From the NCBI RefSeq assembly GCF_025574485.1, contig NZ_JAOBPO010000001.1:317501-381500 (forward strand): DNA of 64,000 nucleotides, in the 5' to 3' direction. Numbering within the stretch: position 1 is the first letter of the stretch; each line of letters starts with the position of its first letter. The position numbers were made by a program, and so were the translations under genes. Below the pieces are notes generated by a model that saw only the letters and a list, made by a program, of their open reading frames with translations, ran no database searches and was not told the origin of the DNA. Positions 35,972-44,234 of this stretch are shown in pieces. The stretch comes from Kordiimonas aquimaris (GTDB taxonomy: Bacteria; Pseudomonadota; Alphaproteobacteria; Sphingomonadales; Kordiimonadaceae).

Positions 35972-36847
35972 TCAAGGGGCGCTCTGTTTGGCATGCTGCG
36001 CATAAACTGTCATGCCCGCGACAATACCATCAAACAAAGGTGCCGCCCATGTACGGCCTGCCTCAATCGAGCCTGCTTGCGTTGCGATATCAATCGCACG
36101 TGCCGCCTCAATGATGGCCACTGTAGCTCCGTACTCTGCTGCTCGCTCAATTAATGGGTGCCACGCTTTAGAAGACCCCTCTTTATCGGACAAACCGCCG
36201 CGCACACGTGCACCGATATTGCCAAGCCCTGTTTGCTTATAAAAAGGCGCAACATGTTTCTGTATAATACGCTCCCAAGCGGAATTGCGTTCATGCAGCC
36301 CTGTCACCAGCATCTGTGCGCCCGGGTTTGGGTTTTCTGCATTCGCCGTTGCTGCGTCTGCTGTTAGTAAAATTGTTTGTACGTTTTCGTTGCCTTTATG
36401 TACGCCGGCAATGAAATGCTCCAGCCCCTGAAACCCGTCCCAGTTTTCACCGTACATTTGTATGGTCGGCACCAATACATAAAACCCTGCGGTTCTAAGA
36501 CGCTTGGCAAGCTCTTCTTGCGTGATCGTATTCCATATAAACCCAATAGAGCGACCGTTTACGCTGGCACCGGGCTGCGCTTTACCAACGGTGTACTGCA
36601 CTGGAATGATAGCAATTGGTTTTTCTGTGTTTATGCGTACTGCAGCCACATCCGCATGCGGCCAATTCTCACCTGTATATGTGTAACATACGCGGTAGTC
36701 ACCCACACCGGCGGTACTCAGATAATTTTCACAGCTTTCAGCAATCTCTACTGTTTCGCTTGCCGCCGCAATTGTCGACGAGAAAAACAGCACTGAGGCA
36801 AAAAGGGCAGACAGAATGCTACCAAATATATAACCAGCAGTATTCAT
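35972..36847 (-). CDS. Secreted protein, possibly a degenerate amidase-3-like fold
   Basis: 291 residues with a signal peptide (SALFASVLFFSSTIAAASE). The mature part has a Rossmann-like order (KPIAIIPVQYTVGKAQPGAS, GFYVLVPT, LLTADAATANAENPN, TGLHERNSAWERII, VAIIEAARAID, LFDGIVAGMTVYA) that resembles N-acetylmuramoyl-L-alanine amidases of the amidase-3 type. There, a His, a Glu and a later His bind zinc. Here the first His (DPGHGG) is absent while EEL and GLHER remain, so the zinc site would be broken. I cannot name the function; a noncatalytic peptidoglycan-binding or different hydrolase role is open. The start is 5 bases after the cyclophilin stop, so these two are one operon. Confidence 0.45.
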   Translation of the reverse strand: MNTAGYIFGSILSALFASVLFFSSTIAAASETVEIAESCENYLSTAGVGDYRVCYTYTGENWPHADVAAVRINTEKPIAIIPVQYTVGKAQPGASVNGRSIGFIWNTITQEELAKRLRTAGFYVLVPTIQMYGENWDGFQGLEHFIAGVHKGNENVQTILLTADAATANAENPNPGAQMLVTGLHERNSAWERIIQKHVAPFYKQTGLGNIGARVRGGLSDKEGSSKAWHPLIERAAEYGATVAIIEAARAIDIATQAGSIEAGRTWAAPLFDGIVAGMTVYAQHAKQSAP

Positions 36848-36852
36848 GGCGG

Positions 36853-37482
36853 TTATTTTGCAGTAACCCGCTTAATACTTCTAAACATTACAGGGTTTGC
36901 GAGGATTTGACCTTTTAGATACACGTTATCTGTCGCTGCATCATCGCGCACCTGATGAATTTTACGCACAACATCCATGCCCTCTATAACCTTGCCGAAA
37001 ACAGCAAAGCCTTGTTTGTCAGCATTGCGTGCTGCACCGTAATCAAGCGCAGGCTGGTCTCCAATACAGATAAAAAATGCTGCAGCTGACCCTGTGCCCA
37101 CTGCAGCACGCGCCAAAGAAACAGCAGCATCCGTATGCTTCAACCCTGTTTGTTCGGTTGTCTCGTGAGCAACACCTCCGGTTAGATCACTGGTGTCAAG
37201 CAACCCTCCCTGAATGACTTCGATCTTCGGCGTGCCATTGTCGTTATCATGTCGCACAGTCCGATAAAAACCAGCGTTTTCATATAGGCCACCATCAACA
37301 AACTTCAGGAAGTTCTCTGCAGAAATTGGCGCTTTGGAAGGGTACACTTCAATAAGGATAGCGCCCAAGTCTGTCGTAAGTTCAACCTGAACAGGCGCGG
37401 CTTCGTCGCGGGCGTTAACAGGTAAAGCAACAGAGCCCAAAGCAACCAGCGTGCATAGAATAATCCGGTACATTTTTTTCAT
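36853..37482 (-). CDS. Periplasmic cyclophilin-type peptidyl-prolyl isomerase
   Basis: 209 residues with signal peptide (IILCTLVALGSVALPVNARD). The cyclophilin beta-barrel signatures are weaker than in PpiA: VQVELTTDLGAILIEVYPSKAP, SAENFLKFVDGGLYENAGFY, KIEVIQGGLLD, AAFFICIGDQPALDYG and GFAVFGKVIEGMDVV. The catalytic Arg position is FYRTVRH and the rest of the active site is partly changed, as in PpiA-related periplasmic members. It would catalyse cis-trans isomerisation of prolyl bonds in the periplasm. It is followed by the amidase-like protein and then an MFS permease on the same strand. Confidence 0.85.
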   Translation of the reverse strand: MKKMYRIILCTLVALGSVALPVNARDEAAPVQVELTTDLGAILIEVYPSKAPISAENFLKFVDGGLYENAGFYRTVRHDNDNGTPKIEVIQGGLLDTSDLTGGVAHETTEQTGLKHTDAAVSLARAAVGTGSAAAFFICIGDQPALDYGAARNADKQGFAVFGKVIEGMDVVRKIHQVRDDAATDNVYLKGQILANPVMFRSIKRVTAK

Positions 37483-37504
37483 GGCTTATCCCCAAAAATT
37501 GTAA

Positions 37505-37520
37505 GGTATGTCGCCATACC
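37505..37520 (-). terminator. Hairpin between the acylase and cyclophilin genes
   Basis: GGTATG TCGC CATACC, a perfect 6-base stem with a 4-base loop. On the minus strand it is followed by TTACAATTTTT, a broken T-run. A weak terminator of the penicillin-acylase-like gene that ends at 37561 is the best guess. Confidence 0.45.
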
Positions 37521-37560
37521 GCTCATAACAACTTAGCACTACGGCCCAAACATTATAGAT

Positions 37561-39723
37561 TTAATTATTTTTGCCTGGTCGGTAGCGACGCGTTGCGTTC
37601 GCCAAAATTTCATCACGTTCGATGAGAGCGCGCCGCCATTTCTTCTGTGCAAATAAAGGAGCCTGGTCGCGGTAATGCGGCGAAGCTTGATCAAGTGTTG
37701 CACTACCAAACTGATGGATAACATCGGCGCTAACGTTGCCGTCTTCTGTCCATTCCACAAGTGCTATCCACGTATCGCCGTGTGTAACAGGTGCGGTTCC
37801 ATCATCTTTGGTTTCAACCGCATAGACAGCGCGCAGTGTGTCAGGCCCGCCGTCTATCGGCAAACTAACATCGCCGCGCACCAAGCGACTAACTTCCCCC
37901 CACTTGGGATCAATACGTCCGTGGTGTTCTATAAGATAATCCGCGGCCCACTGCACAGCAGCACGCAGAGCCTCAGGGCTGTCATCATTGGGCGACATTT
38001 TATTATGACGACGAAGGGCCGTCATCACTAAAGCGGCATGACGGTTTTCTGCATCAGCACTCATATTCCAGGCACTTATATGCTCAATCGCTTTTGCCAG
38101 CGGCTCGTCGCTCGCAGCACCAGCAGCTACGATCTTTTGTACACGCTTGGCAGGTTCCGATTGCGGAGCATATGAAACATCAAACTTGAGCGCGAGCAAA
38201 CGCTCGCGCGGTATCGGTGCTTTTCCCTGCATCAATTGCATGGTGCGCATGGACCTGTTGGTTTGATTGGTTGCAAGCCCCATCGATTGCGGGAAGTTTT
38301 CTGCCTGCAAATTGTCAGGGCCGTCAGTTGCGCTGTATGGCGTGTTGTTAGAATTAAATATGAAGCCAGACTGGGGGTTGATAAGCTTTGGCACGTCGCC
38401 GTAGGGCCGGTAACCCTGCCATATCAAATCAGACCTGTCCCCGGGCATGTCTGCCTGCCAATTCCATGCATCATTGCGGTTCGGATACTGTGCATTATGC
38501 ACAAACGCAATATTGTCATCTTTGTCGGCATAAACATAGTTGATACTAGGCAAGGCATTCATTTCCATAGCAGCCATAAAATCCGATAAATTGCGCGCCT
38601 TATTAAGCCTGTAATACTGCTCAAGCTGCCTGTATTCGCCCATACCAGCGTACCGGAGCGCGAAGGCCTTACCATCGCGCTCAATCACAGGCCCATGCTT
38701 GCTGCGCAGAACACGCTGTTTGGCAGGAAATGCAAACGGGCCCCAAAGCTTAACGGGGATTGTAACTTCACTGACCTCAAAATCCTGCCATTCACCGTCT
38801 AGCAAATATTGCAAACTGTTATCCGGGTTGCGTGTCAATTGGTACACATCCGACAGATCAATGTGATTAACCGTATTTGCCCAACCAAGTGCGCGGTTAA
38901 AGCCGTGGAGAATGACCGGCGTTCCCGGGAACAGGCCGCCCGTGATATCAAGCCCTTCCTCAGAAACCATATGTGCTTCATACCAGGCCACCGGACCAGT
39001 TAAGGGTTGGTGCGAATTAATAACGAGCCGTGTGATATTGTCATCAGCACGGTCGGATGAAACGGCAAAGCCATTTGACCCTAATTCAGCATTCGTTTTT
39101 GAACGAATAAACCAAGCACTTTCATTTGTAGAAGGGTCAAGCGCCAATTCACGTTCTTCAGTGCCCTCAAATAACGCCAAAAGTGTTTTATCAAGGCCAT
39201 AAAAAAACGGTGTTTTAAAGATAAAACCGGCAAGAACATCCTTGCCTGTAAACGGTGCCAAACCAGCCCATGTGGCATCTGGGTTTTCAGCCGCATATAA
39301 GTTTACGCCAGCAGCATATGCATCTGCAATTTTCTTTACCTCGGCTGGAATACCATCAGCATAGTTAGCATCCAGCGTTTCCCATACGTCAAACAAAGAT
39401 ACGATATAATCTGTCGGGGCAGCACCTGCGCCGCGGTAACGGGCAAGCCTGCCGCGTGTTGCAGCAACCACTTCCTGTATTGTTTCAAAATCATCTTCTG
39501 CATGAGCATATGCAAGACCAAAACTTGTATCCGCATCTGTACGACCAAAAATATGCGGCACACCCCATTGGTCGCGAACAATCTCAGCATCATAGGCAAG
39601 CGCTGGTGCAGAAAGCGTTTTTGCATCAGAGTTGTCTGGCAATGGGTTCCAGAGCCACACGCCCACACCGAGCAATGCAACAACCAGAACTGACAAAATA
39701 ATTTTTACAGCGTTCTTACGCAT
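37561..39723 (-). CDS. Penicillin-acylase family N-terminal nucleophile hydrolase, copy 1
   Basis: 720 residues. An N-terminal signal or anchor (KIILSVLVVALLGVGVWLWN) sends it to the periplasm. The precursor contains LAYDAEIVRDQWGVPHIFGR and the cleavage site GSNGFAVS, where Ser216 would be the nucleophile after self-cleavage into alpha and beta chains. Other family marks are INSHQPLTGPVAWYEAH, INYVYADKDDNIAFVHNAQY, and SGFIFNSNNTPYSATDGPDN (Asn in the oxyanion hole). Family members hydrolyse amides such as penicillin G, acyl-homoserine lactones or aculeacin. Its substrate is unknown; the nearest relatives by motif are the PvdQ/QuiP/aculeacin group. A second copy lies at 44216-46402. Confidence 0.9.
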   Translation of the reverse strand: MRKNAVKIILSVLVVALLGVGVWLWNPLPDNSDAKTLSAPALAYDAEIVRDQWGVPHIFGRTDADTSFGLAYAHAEDDFETIQEVVAATRGRLARYRGAGAAPTDYIVSLFDVWETLDANYADGIPAEVKKIADAYAAGVNLYAAENPDATWAGLAPFTGKDVLAGFIFKTPFFYGLDKTLLALFEGTEERELALDPSTNESAWFIRSKTNAELGSNGFAVSSDRADDNITRLVINSHQPLTGPVAWYEAHMVSEEGLDITGGLFPGTPVILHGFNRALGWANTVNHIDLSDVYQLTRNPDNSLQYLLDGEWQDFEVSEVTIPVKLWGPFAFPAKQRVLRSKHGPVIERDGKAFALRYAGMGEYRQLEQYYRLNKARNLSDFMAAMEMNALPSINYVYADKDDNIAFVHNAQYPNRNDAWNWQADMPGDRSDLIWQGYRPYGDVPKLINPQSGFIFNSNNTPYSATDGPDNLQAENFPQSMGLATNQTNRSMRTMQLMQGKAPIPRERLLALKFDVSYAPQSEPAKRVQKIVAAGAASDEPLAKAIEHISAWNMSADAENRHAALVMTALRRHNKMSPNDDSPEALRAAVQWAADYLIEHHGRIDPKWGEVSRLVRGDVSLPIDGGPDTLRAVYAVETKDDGTAPVTHGDTWIALVEWTEDGNVSADVIHQFGSATLDQASPHYRDQAPLFAQKKWRRALIERDEILANATRRYRPGKNN

Positions 39724-39754
39724 AGATTATTGGCCTTTAGTTAAAATACTAAAA

Positions 39755-40297
39755 TCAGAAAGGGTTTAGCGTATAACCTGCCTGTTGCAGTAACGCATGC
39801 GCTGTCATGGCAGAAACAGCCATTTCAACATCCGGCAAAAGTTCACTTGCAACTACACCCTGGAATGCTGCCGACTGGCCACATACATAAACCTTCACAC
39901 CATGTGCCTGCAGCACCTTGATTAAATCTGCGTTGGCGTTCTCACCGCCATAAGCAACATCGTGCGTTAGGTCCTTCACAGCAGCGCCGTGAACAACAAC
40001 AGCCAAATTCATACGATTTGCCTCAACACCAGCAAGCGCATGCATGTTAAGAAAGCGCGCTGCAGATTCAAAACGGCGATTGATACTGCCTATTTCACCC
40101 CGTTCTGTTACATCAAAGGCAACATTAAAGGTCACATCAGCAGAGATAGGGGCAGCGTTTTCTATTTTTGTTACAGGGCCATATTCAGTGATCAAGGGCC
40201 CTCGACTGAAACCGGGAGGCTGCGCATACAAGGCACCTGCTGAGAAAACAACCAGTACAAATAATGCACCCGTCAACGTCGCTATTAGTCTTGCCAT
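39755..40297 (-). CDS. Secreted DsrE/F-like protein
   Basis: 180 residues from the ATG at 40297, which has GGGGAGGT upstream (an earlier in-frame start at 40327 has no such site). Signal peptide: ARLIATLTGALFVLVVFSAG, ending ALYAQPP. The mature domain has the DsrE fold: VTFNVAFDVTERGEIGS, FLNMHALAGVEANRMNLAVV, HGAAVKDL and VKVYVCGQSAAFQGV with the conserved Cys, which in the family carries sulfur. The secreted form of DsrE-like proteins is found in many proteobacteria and its role is not settled. It lies 31 bases upstream of the acylase gene on the same strand and is probably co-transcribed. The gene diverges from the esterase at 40533. Confidence 0.8.
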   Translation of the reverse strand: MARLIATLTGALFVLVVFSAGALYAQPPGFSRGPLITEYGPVTKIENAAPISADVTFNVAFDVTERGEIGSINRRFESAARFLNMHALAGVEANRMNLAVVVHGAAVKDLTHDVAYGGENANADLIKVLQAHGVKVYVCGQSAAFQGVVASELLPDVEMAVSAMTAHALLQQAGYTLNPF

Positions 40298-40473
40298 CGT
40301 TACCTCCCCACATATGTCATTACTCAAGCTTATCCCGCCCCGTTAGCGCATGAAAAGCAAGCCTCAAGTTTATTTCTTGCCATATTTTCATATATTTTAC
40401 GCGACAGTATACATAAAATATCTCCAGATTAACCTCACGGCAAAGGCGATTGATCTCAGAGCACTTGTCAGCA

Positions 40474-40506
40474 GACAGCATAAACTATCTTATGTGACAG
40501 CATAAA
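40474..40506 (+). promoter_or_regulatory. Direct repeat pair upstream of the esterase gene
   Basis: GACAGCATAAA occurs twice (40474-40484 and 40496-40506), 22 bases apart, two turns of helix. TTGTCA at 40465-40470 could be a -35 with the repeats overlapping the -10 region. In the same divergent gap, ATATTTTA (40392-40399) and TAAAATAT (40414-40421) form 8-base inverted arms. Confidence 0.45.
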
Positions 40507-40532
40507 ATTCAATCTGGTCAGGAGGTATAATT

Positions 40533-41294
40533 ATGCTCCGGTACAATATTATTCTAGCGCTTATATTCTCGGTATTTACCGCAAGTCACACTGCTTATGC
40601 TGCAGGGAAATTGTCCGACAATCAGCGCATTGAAAGCGCACAGCTTGGGTATGCCCTCCAGTACCGCGTATACACACCTGAAGGTATTGAAACACTTGAA
40701 AATATACCAACTATTTATATGACGGACGGGCAGTGGTACATCAAAAGCGGTAAAATGGTTAAAGAGCTGGATAGGCTGATTGCTAAAGGAGCAATTAAAC
40801 CGACAATTGCCGTGTTTGTAGATAACCGGGATCCTGATAATTTACGCAACAACAGGCGGAACCAACAGTTCTTTTGCAATCCTGATTATGTTAAATTTTT
40901 CACTAATGAATTGGTGCCAACAGTCACAGACAATTATCCCACAAGCCAGGCCCGCGATGACCGCGTTATTCTCGGCTTGTCATTTGGCGGCTTGAATGCA
41001 GCTTGTTTTGGTTTGATGGCACACCCCACCTTTGGCGGCATTGCCATGCAATCACCAGCAACACACCCTGTTCCAAAACTGTTTGATGTCTATCAATCTG
41101 AGGATACCCGCCCGATTAAAATCTTTTTCAGTACAGGCACCAAAAACGATAACGCTGGCGCTTCTCGCCGCTTTAGAACTGTGCTGAAAGAAAAAGGGTA
41201 TGAGATGATGTATAAAGAAGTCCCATACGGTCATAATTGGCGAAACTGGAAACCTCTTCTTGATGACATCTTGTTATACTATTTTGCAACCTGA
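40533..41294 (+). CDS. Secreted esterase D-like alpha/beta hydrolase
   Basis: 253 residues with signal peptide (IILALIFSVFTASHTAYAAG). The PF00756-type esterase fold shows NIPTIYMTDGQWYIKSGKMV, the oxyanion region TIAVFVDNRDPDNLRNNRRN, the nucleophile elbow LGLSFGGLNAAC (Ser about residue 150), KIFFSTGTKNDNAGAS (acid) and VPYGHNWRNWKP (catalytic His). The family includes enterochelin esterases and other periplasmic ester or lipid-linked carbohydrate esterases; the substrate is not given by sequence. No siderophore gene is near. AGGAGG precedes the ATG. Followed on the same strand by the unknown membrane protein at 41427 after 132 bases. Confidence 0.82.
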   Translation: MLRYNIILALIFSVFTASHTAYAAGKLSDNQRIESAQLGYALQYRVYTPEGIETLENIPTIYMTDGQWYIKSGKMVKELDRLIAKGAIKPTIAVFVDNRDPDNLRNNRRNQQFFCNPDYVKFFTNELVPTVTDNYPTSQARDDRVILGLSFGGLNAACFGLMAHPTFGGIAMQSPATHPVPKLFDVYQSEDTRPIKIFFSTGTKNDNAGASRRFRTVLKEKGYEMMYKEVPYGHNWRNWKPLLDDILLYYFAT

Positions 41295-41426
41295 TGTAAC
41301 GCACCACCTCACTAAAACTGTTATATTAGGCATTGACAGATCACACACCACAATCAGACAATTCGTTACTGAATTATTGAATTTTTAACGTGTATCAATA
41401 ACTTTTCTCAAACTTTCTGGAGGCAA

Positions 41427-42062
41427 GTGGTGTCCAAGAAAAATGGCCAACCGTCCAATGATAACAATATGTGGCTTAGGCACGCCGTATTTGAAAGTTT
41501 ACTTATTCTAATCGGGATTGTGCTTGGTTTTTGGGTCAATGAATGGCGAGAAGACCTTCAAAAGAAAACACAAGGTCAAGCAGCTCTTGCGCGCATTGTT
41601 GAGGAACTGGAAGACAATCGCCTATCGGTTCAACAGATCTTGCCTTATCACAAGCAGGTACTACAAAAATTAGTCGCACTTGAAGAAAACATACCAGACG
41701 CGCCAATGATAGAAACATTTCTTGGTACGGTCGCCTCTCAGGGAGTTGGTGATCTTTTTGTGCAGGACGAAGCGTGGAAAACTGCTTCGGCGCGCGACTC
41801 GTTAGTTGCTGTAGATTTTAGTTTGGTCCAACAAATTGCAAGCGTGTATAATCTTGCCGATACAGGCCCTAAAAGTACGTGGAATAATACGATTGCATTA
41901 TTTAGTGAAAAAGAAGCGTTTGAACCAGCTGCTGCTCCTTATATGCAAAAACGGTTTTTGTTCAATTACACTAATCTGGTTTCACAAGAACAGTATCTGA
42001 TACAGCGTTATGATGCCGTCCTTGAAAACATAAATACCCTACATGGCAGCACGCAGAAATAA
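41427..42062 (+). CDS. Membrane-anchored protein of unknown function
   Basis: About 211 residues. GTG at 41427 or 41430 follows GGAGG closely. The N-terminal segment (HAVFESLLILIGIVLGFWVN, then EWREDLQKKTQGQAALARI) is a membrane helix plus a coiled stretch, a form I associate with unknown proteins of the DUF6090 type. The remainder (LEEQ-type helices, DAPMIETFLGTVASQGVGDL, LVSQEQYLIQRYDAVLENIN) looks helical. The orientation is not clear and no catalytic motif is visible. It has a ribosome site and no frame problems, so it is a real gene. Confidence 0.55.
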   Translation: MVSKKNGQPSNDNNMWLRHAVFESLLILIGIVLGFWVNEWREDLQKKTQGQAALARIVEELEDNRLSVQQILPYHKQVLQKLVALEENIPDAPMIETFLGTVASQGVGDLFVQDEAWKTASARDSLVAVDFSLVQQIASVYNLADTGPKSTWNNTIALFSEKEAFEPAAAPYMQKRFLFNYTNLVSQEQYLIQRYDAVLENINTLHGSTQK

Positions 42063-42212
42063 ATATCCGAGCTTGATAATACATACTCACCGTGCATGTA
42101 TCCGTACCCAATGGCTGCTTATAATCCTCAAACTGAATATGCACGCCGCGAGCATGTTATTTTACACCACAGGCTTTAAACCAAAGACTCGTATGTCATT
42201 CGACTAATGAAG

Positions 42213-42224
42213 ATAGAGCTCTAT
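42213..42224. promoter_or_regulatory. 12-base palindrome upstream of the AhpD-like gene
   Basis: ATAGAGCTCTAT is a perfect palindrome 35 bases before the ATG at 42259. It may be an operator; there is no regulator gene immediately adjacent other than the MerR gene at 42831-43214. Confidence 0.3.
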
Positions 42225-42258
42225 TTTGTCTTTATGCATGAGCGCAGGGAGACACTGT

Positions 42259-42807
42259 ATGCCTAACAAACTACACCCTATTGAAGAACCTTATTCAAAA
42301 GAAGTTGCAGGAATACTGAGTAAGTATCCTCAACAGAACGGATACATCCTTAAACTGTTTCGGCTATTCGCCAACAGTACGCGGTTTTTACTTAAAGGAA
42401 TGCCCAACCTGCTGGATAAAGAGAGCCCCTTATCCATGAAGCAGCGTGAGATCGTTATCTTGCGGGTGACTGCAAATTTAAACTGCGAATATGAATGGGG
42501 TGTACATGTTGCTGTATTTTCATCGCATGTTAAACTGACAACCGATCAGATTGCAGCAACCAAAACCAAGGCTGCAAACACTGACTGTTGGGAAGACCAA
42601 GAGCAAATCCTATTACAGGCCGTTGATGACATTTGCTCTCATCACCGCATATTACCGGCAACATATGAACGGGTTTGCACCAGCTTTAGCAAAGAACAAC
42701 AATTGGAAATACTGGCCCTTTGCGGCGCATATCATACAGTTAGTTTTATTGCGAACACTACAGAACTAGAAAGCGAGTCTTTTGGGGCTAGGTTTCCAAA
42801 AACCTAG
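42259..42807 (+). CDS. Carboxymuconolactone decarboxylase/AhpD-like protein
   Basis: 182 residues from ATG 42259, six bases after AGGGAGA; an earlier start at 42226 is less likely. The helix-rich CMD fold is visible: LLDKESPLSMKQREIVILRV and TANLNCEYEWGVHVAVFSS, where AhpD-type proteins have a Cys/His pair in place of the second half; here a Cys (NLNCEYEW) and a His (GVHV) remain, so redox or decarboxylase chemistry is possible. The last part (EILALCGAYHTVSFIANT) is also family-like. The nearest known relatives act in peroxide reduction or protocatechuate breakdown, but no pathway partner is near. It is convergent with the MerR gene, 23 bases apart. Confidence 0.72.
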   Translation: MPNKLHPIEEPYSKEVAGILSKYPQQNGYILKLFRLFANSTRFLLKGMPNLLDKESPLSMKQREIVILRVTANLNCEYEWGVHVAVFSSHVKLTTDQIAATKTKAANTDCWEDQEQILLQAVDDICSHHRILPATYERVCTSFSKEQQLEILALCGAYHTVSFIANTTELESESFGARFPKT

Positions 42808-42830
42808 CCATCGATCAGGCATATGATCGG

Positions 42831-43214
42831 TTAACTTCGGGTCAATGAAAGTGCATTTTTAGTAGCCCTTAGTGTCTTCAGAAACTTACGCGCATGGCGC
42901 ATCCGCTCTTCAATTTCATCAATTTTCTTTTGCAAGAAAATATCAGCATCAAAAAAATCTGCGGATGGATTTTCTATTGTCTCGATCAAGGCTGAAAATT
43001 CAGCAATTGAAAACCCTGCATGCTGCGCCTGCTTAATCATCGCGATGCGTTGCAATGTTTCTTCTGGGTAATTTCTGTACGTATTCGTTTTGTCCTTACT
43101 TGGCAATGACTGGATAAGGCCTTGCCGTTCGTAAAAACGAATAGTGTCAGGACCAACGCCTGCCTTCTTGACAACTTCACCTATTCGCACGAATATCGCT
43201 TTCTTCAGAACCAT
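42831..43214 (-). CDS. MerR-family transcriptional regulator
   Basis: 127 residues from ATG 43214 (a TTG at 43220 is in frame but unlikely). Winged helix: FVRIGEVVKKAGVGPDTIRF then YERQGLIQSLPSKDKTNTYR, followed by IAMIKQAQHAGFSIAEFSAL and a C-terminal dimerisation coiled coil (KKIDEIEERMRHARKFLKTL). The signal-binding tail is short and has no Cys pair, so metal sensing is unlikely. A perfect 15-base palindrome touches the start codon region (43217-43231). It diverges from the zinc-ribbon gene and could control it and itself. Confidence 0.85.
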   Translation of the reverse strand: MVLKKAIFVRIGEVVKKAGVGPDTIRFYERQGLIQSLPSKDKTNTYRNYPEETLQRIAMIKQAQHAGFSIAEFSALIETIENPSADFFDADIFLQKKIDEIEERMRHARKFLKTLRATKNALSLTRS

Positions 43215-43216
43215 TG

Positions 43217-43231
43217 ACAATGGTCCATTGT
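43217..43231. promoter_or_regulatory. Palindrome at the MerR gene start, candidate operator
   Basis: ACAATGG T CCATTGT, perfect 7-base arms, lying 3 bases upstream of the MerR ATG and between the divergent MerR and zinc-ribbon genes. It occupies the position of the MerR ribosome site, so binding would shut off the regulator. Confidence 0.5.
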
Positions 43232-43318
43232 TAACATATCGCTGTATTAAATCAATAGTATGTTTATAAAAGTACAGGCCGTATCTCTATACAATCTACA
43301 ACCATCAGGAGGGGTATA

Positions 43319-43597
43319 ATGACCAATGTCTGCCAAAGCTGCGGAATGCCACTGGACAAAGACCCGGAAGGCGGTGGCAGCAATGCCGATGGTTCGCGCA
43401 ACAGTACTTATTGTTCGCTTTGCTATAGCAAAGGGCAGTTTTTACACCCACACTTCAACGTCACTGAGATGCAAGAGCACTGCATAGAGCAATTAAAGAA
43501 CCGTGGGATGCCAACGTTTATGGGTTGGCTATTTACACGCGGTATCCCAAAACTAGCGCGCTGGAATAGCGATGACACAAGCCAAACACGCCATTGA
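43319..43597 (+). CDS. Small zinc-ribbon protein
   Basis: 92 residues. The first half is a zinc ribbon of the Zn_ribbon_2 type: CQSCGMPLDKDPEGGGSN at 5-22, then STYCSLCYSKGQF, so four Cys form a C-x2-C and C-x2-C pair. The second half is a short helical extension (EMQEHCIEQLKNRGMPTFM). Proteins of this type appear beside MerR regulators in many bacteria and have no settled role. AGGAGGGG precedes the ATG. The stop lies 26 bases inside the following gene, so the two are translationally coupled. Confidence 0.72.
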   Translation: MTNVCQSCGMPLDKDPEGGGSNADGSRNSTYCSLCYSKGQFLHPHFNVTEMQEHCIEQLKNRGMPTFMGWLFTRGIPKLARWNSDDTSQTRH

Positions 43598-44234
43598 AGA
43601 ACAATTATCAAGCAGTCTTGGTGTTAAAGATGAGCAGCCGAACATTCTCCTTGCAAACAAGATTGCCGCAACGAAAGACACAGCGGCAATAACGGCACTC
43701 GTCAACGTTATTCGTTCAGGGAGAATTGCGGCACGCAGTGATTGCATCAAAGTTTTGTATGAAATCGGCTACCAAAACCCGATGATGATCGCACCGCATA
43801 TCGACACTTTTTTCTTGTTAACAGAGAATAAAAATAATCGCCTGGTGTGGGGAGCGTTCACGGCCATCAACACATTAACAGGCTTGTGCGCAGATGTTAT
43901 ATTTGAGCGCATTAACACACTCGAAAAAGTGGCAGACAACGCCTCTGTTATTGCGAAAGATCAGATGATCAACATCCTAATATCTCTATCATCTCATGAG
44001 CAGTATCAGGATAAAAGCATCACTATGCTCCTCAACCGGATCGCAAAATGTGCTGTCAACCAGCTGCCAATGTACGCCGAAAAGGCGACAGCTTTGGCGC
44101 TATCACTAAAGGATGCCTTGGCTTTAATTAAAACTCTGGAGAAGCGGCTGGCTCAAACCATGCCACCCTCAAAGAAGAAACGAGTCAACATGGTTATCGC
44201 CAAACTTAAACATACTTATTCACCGGGCTTGTAA
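43572..44234 (+). CDS. Helical-repeat protein of unknown function
   Basis: 220 residues, overlapping the zinc-ribbon gene by 26 bases in another frame and continuing past it. The pattern of alternating hydrophobic helices (ILLANKIAATKDTAAITALV, then RSDCIKVLYEIGYQNPMMIA, then RLVWGAFTAINTLTGLCADV, then KDQMINILISLSSHEQ, then TALALSLKDALALIKTLE) suggests HEAT-like repeats. No catalytic motif; the basic tail (PSKKKRVNMVIAKLKH) might bind nucleic acid. Its last 19 bases overlap the 3' end of the acylase gene on the other strand. Function unknown; partner of the MerR/zinc-ribbon pair by position. Confidence 0.6.
   Translation: MTQAKHAIEEQLSSSLGVKDEQPNILLANKIAATKDTAAITALVNVIRSGRIAARSDCIKVLYEIGYQNPMMIAPHIDTFFLLTENKNNRLVWGAFTAINTLTGLCADVIFERINTLEKVADNASVIAKDQMINILISLSSHEQYQDKSITMLLNRIAKCAVNQLPMYAEKATALALSLKDALALIKTLEKRLAQTMPPSKKKRVNMVIAKLKHTYSPGL

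Noticed and set aside
36377-36796. 139-codon open frame on the plus strand
   Set aside because: It runs antisense through the secreted amidase-3-like gene, which has a signal peptide and a coupled start; the antisense frame has no ribosome site or recognisable domain.
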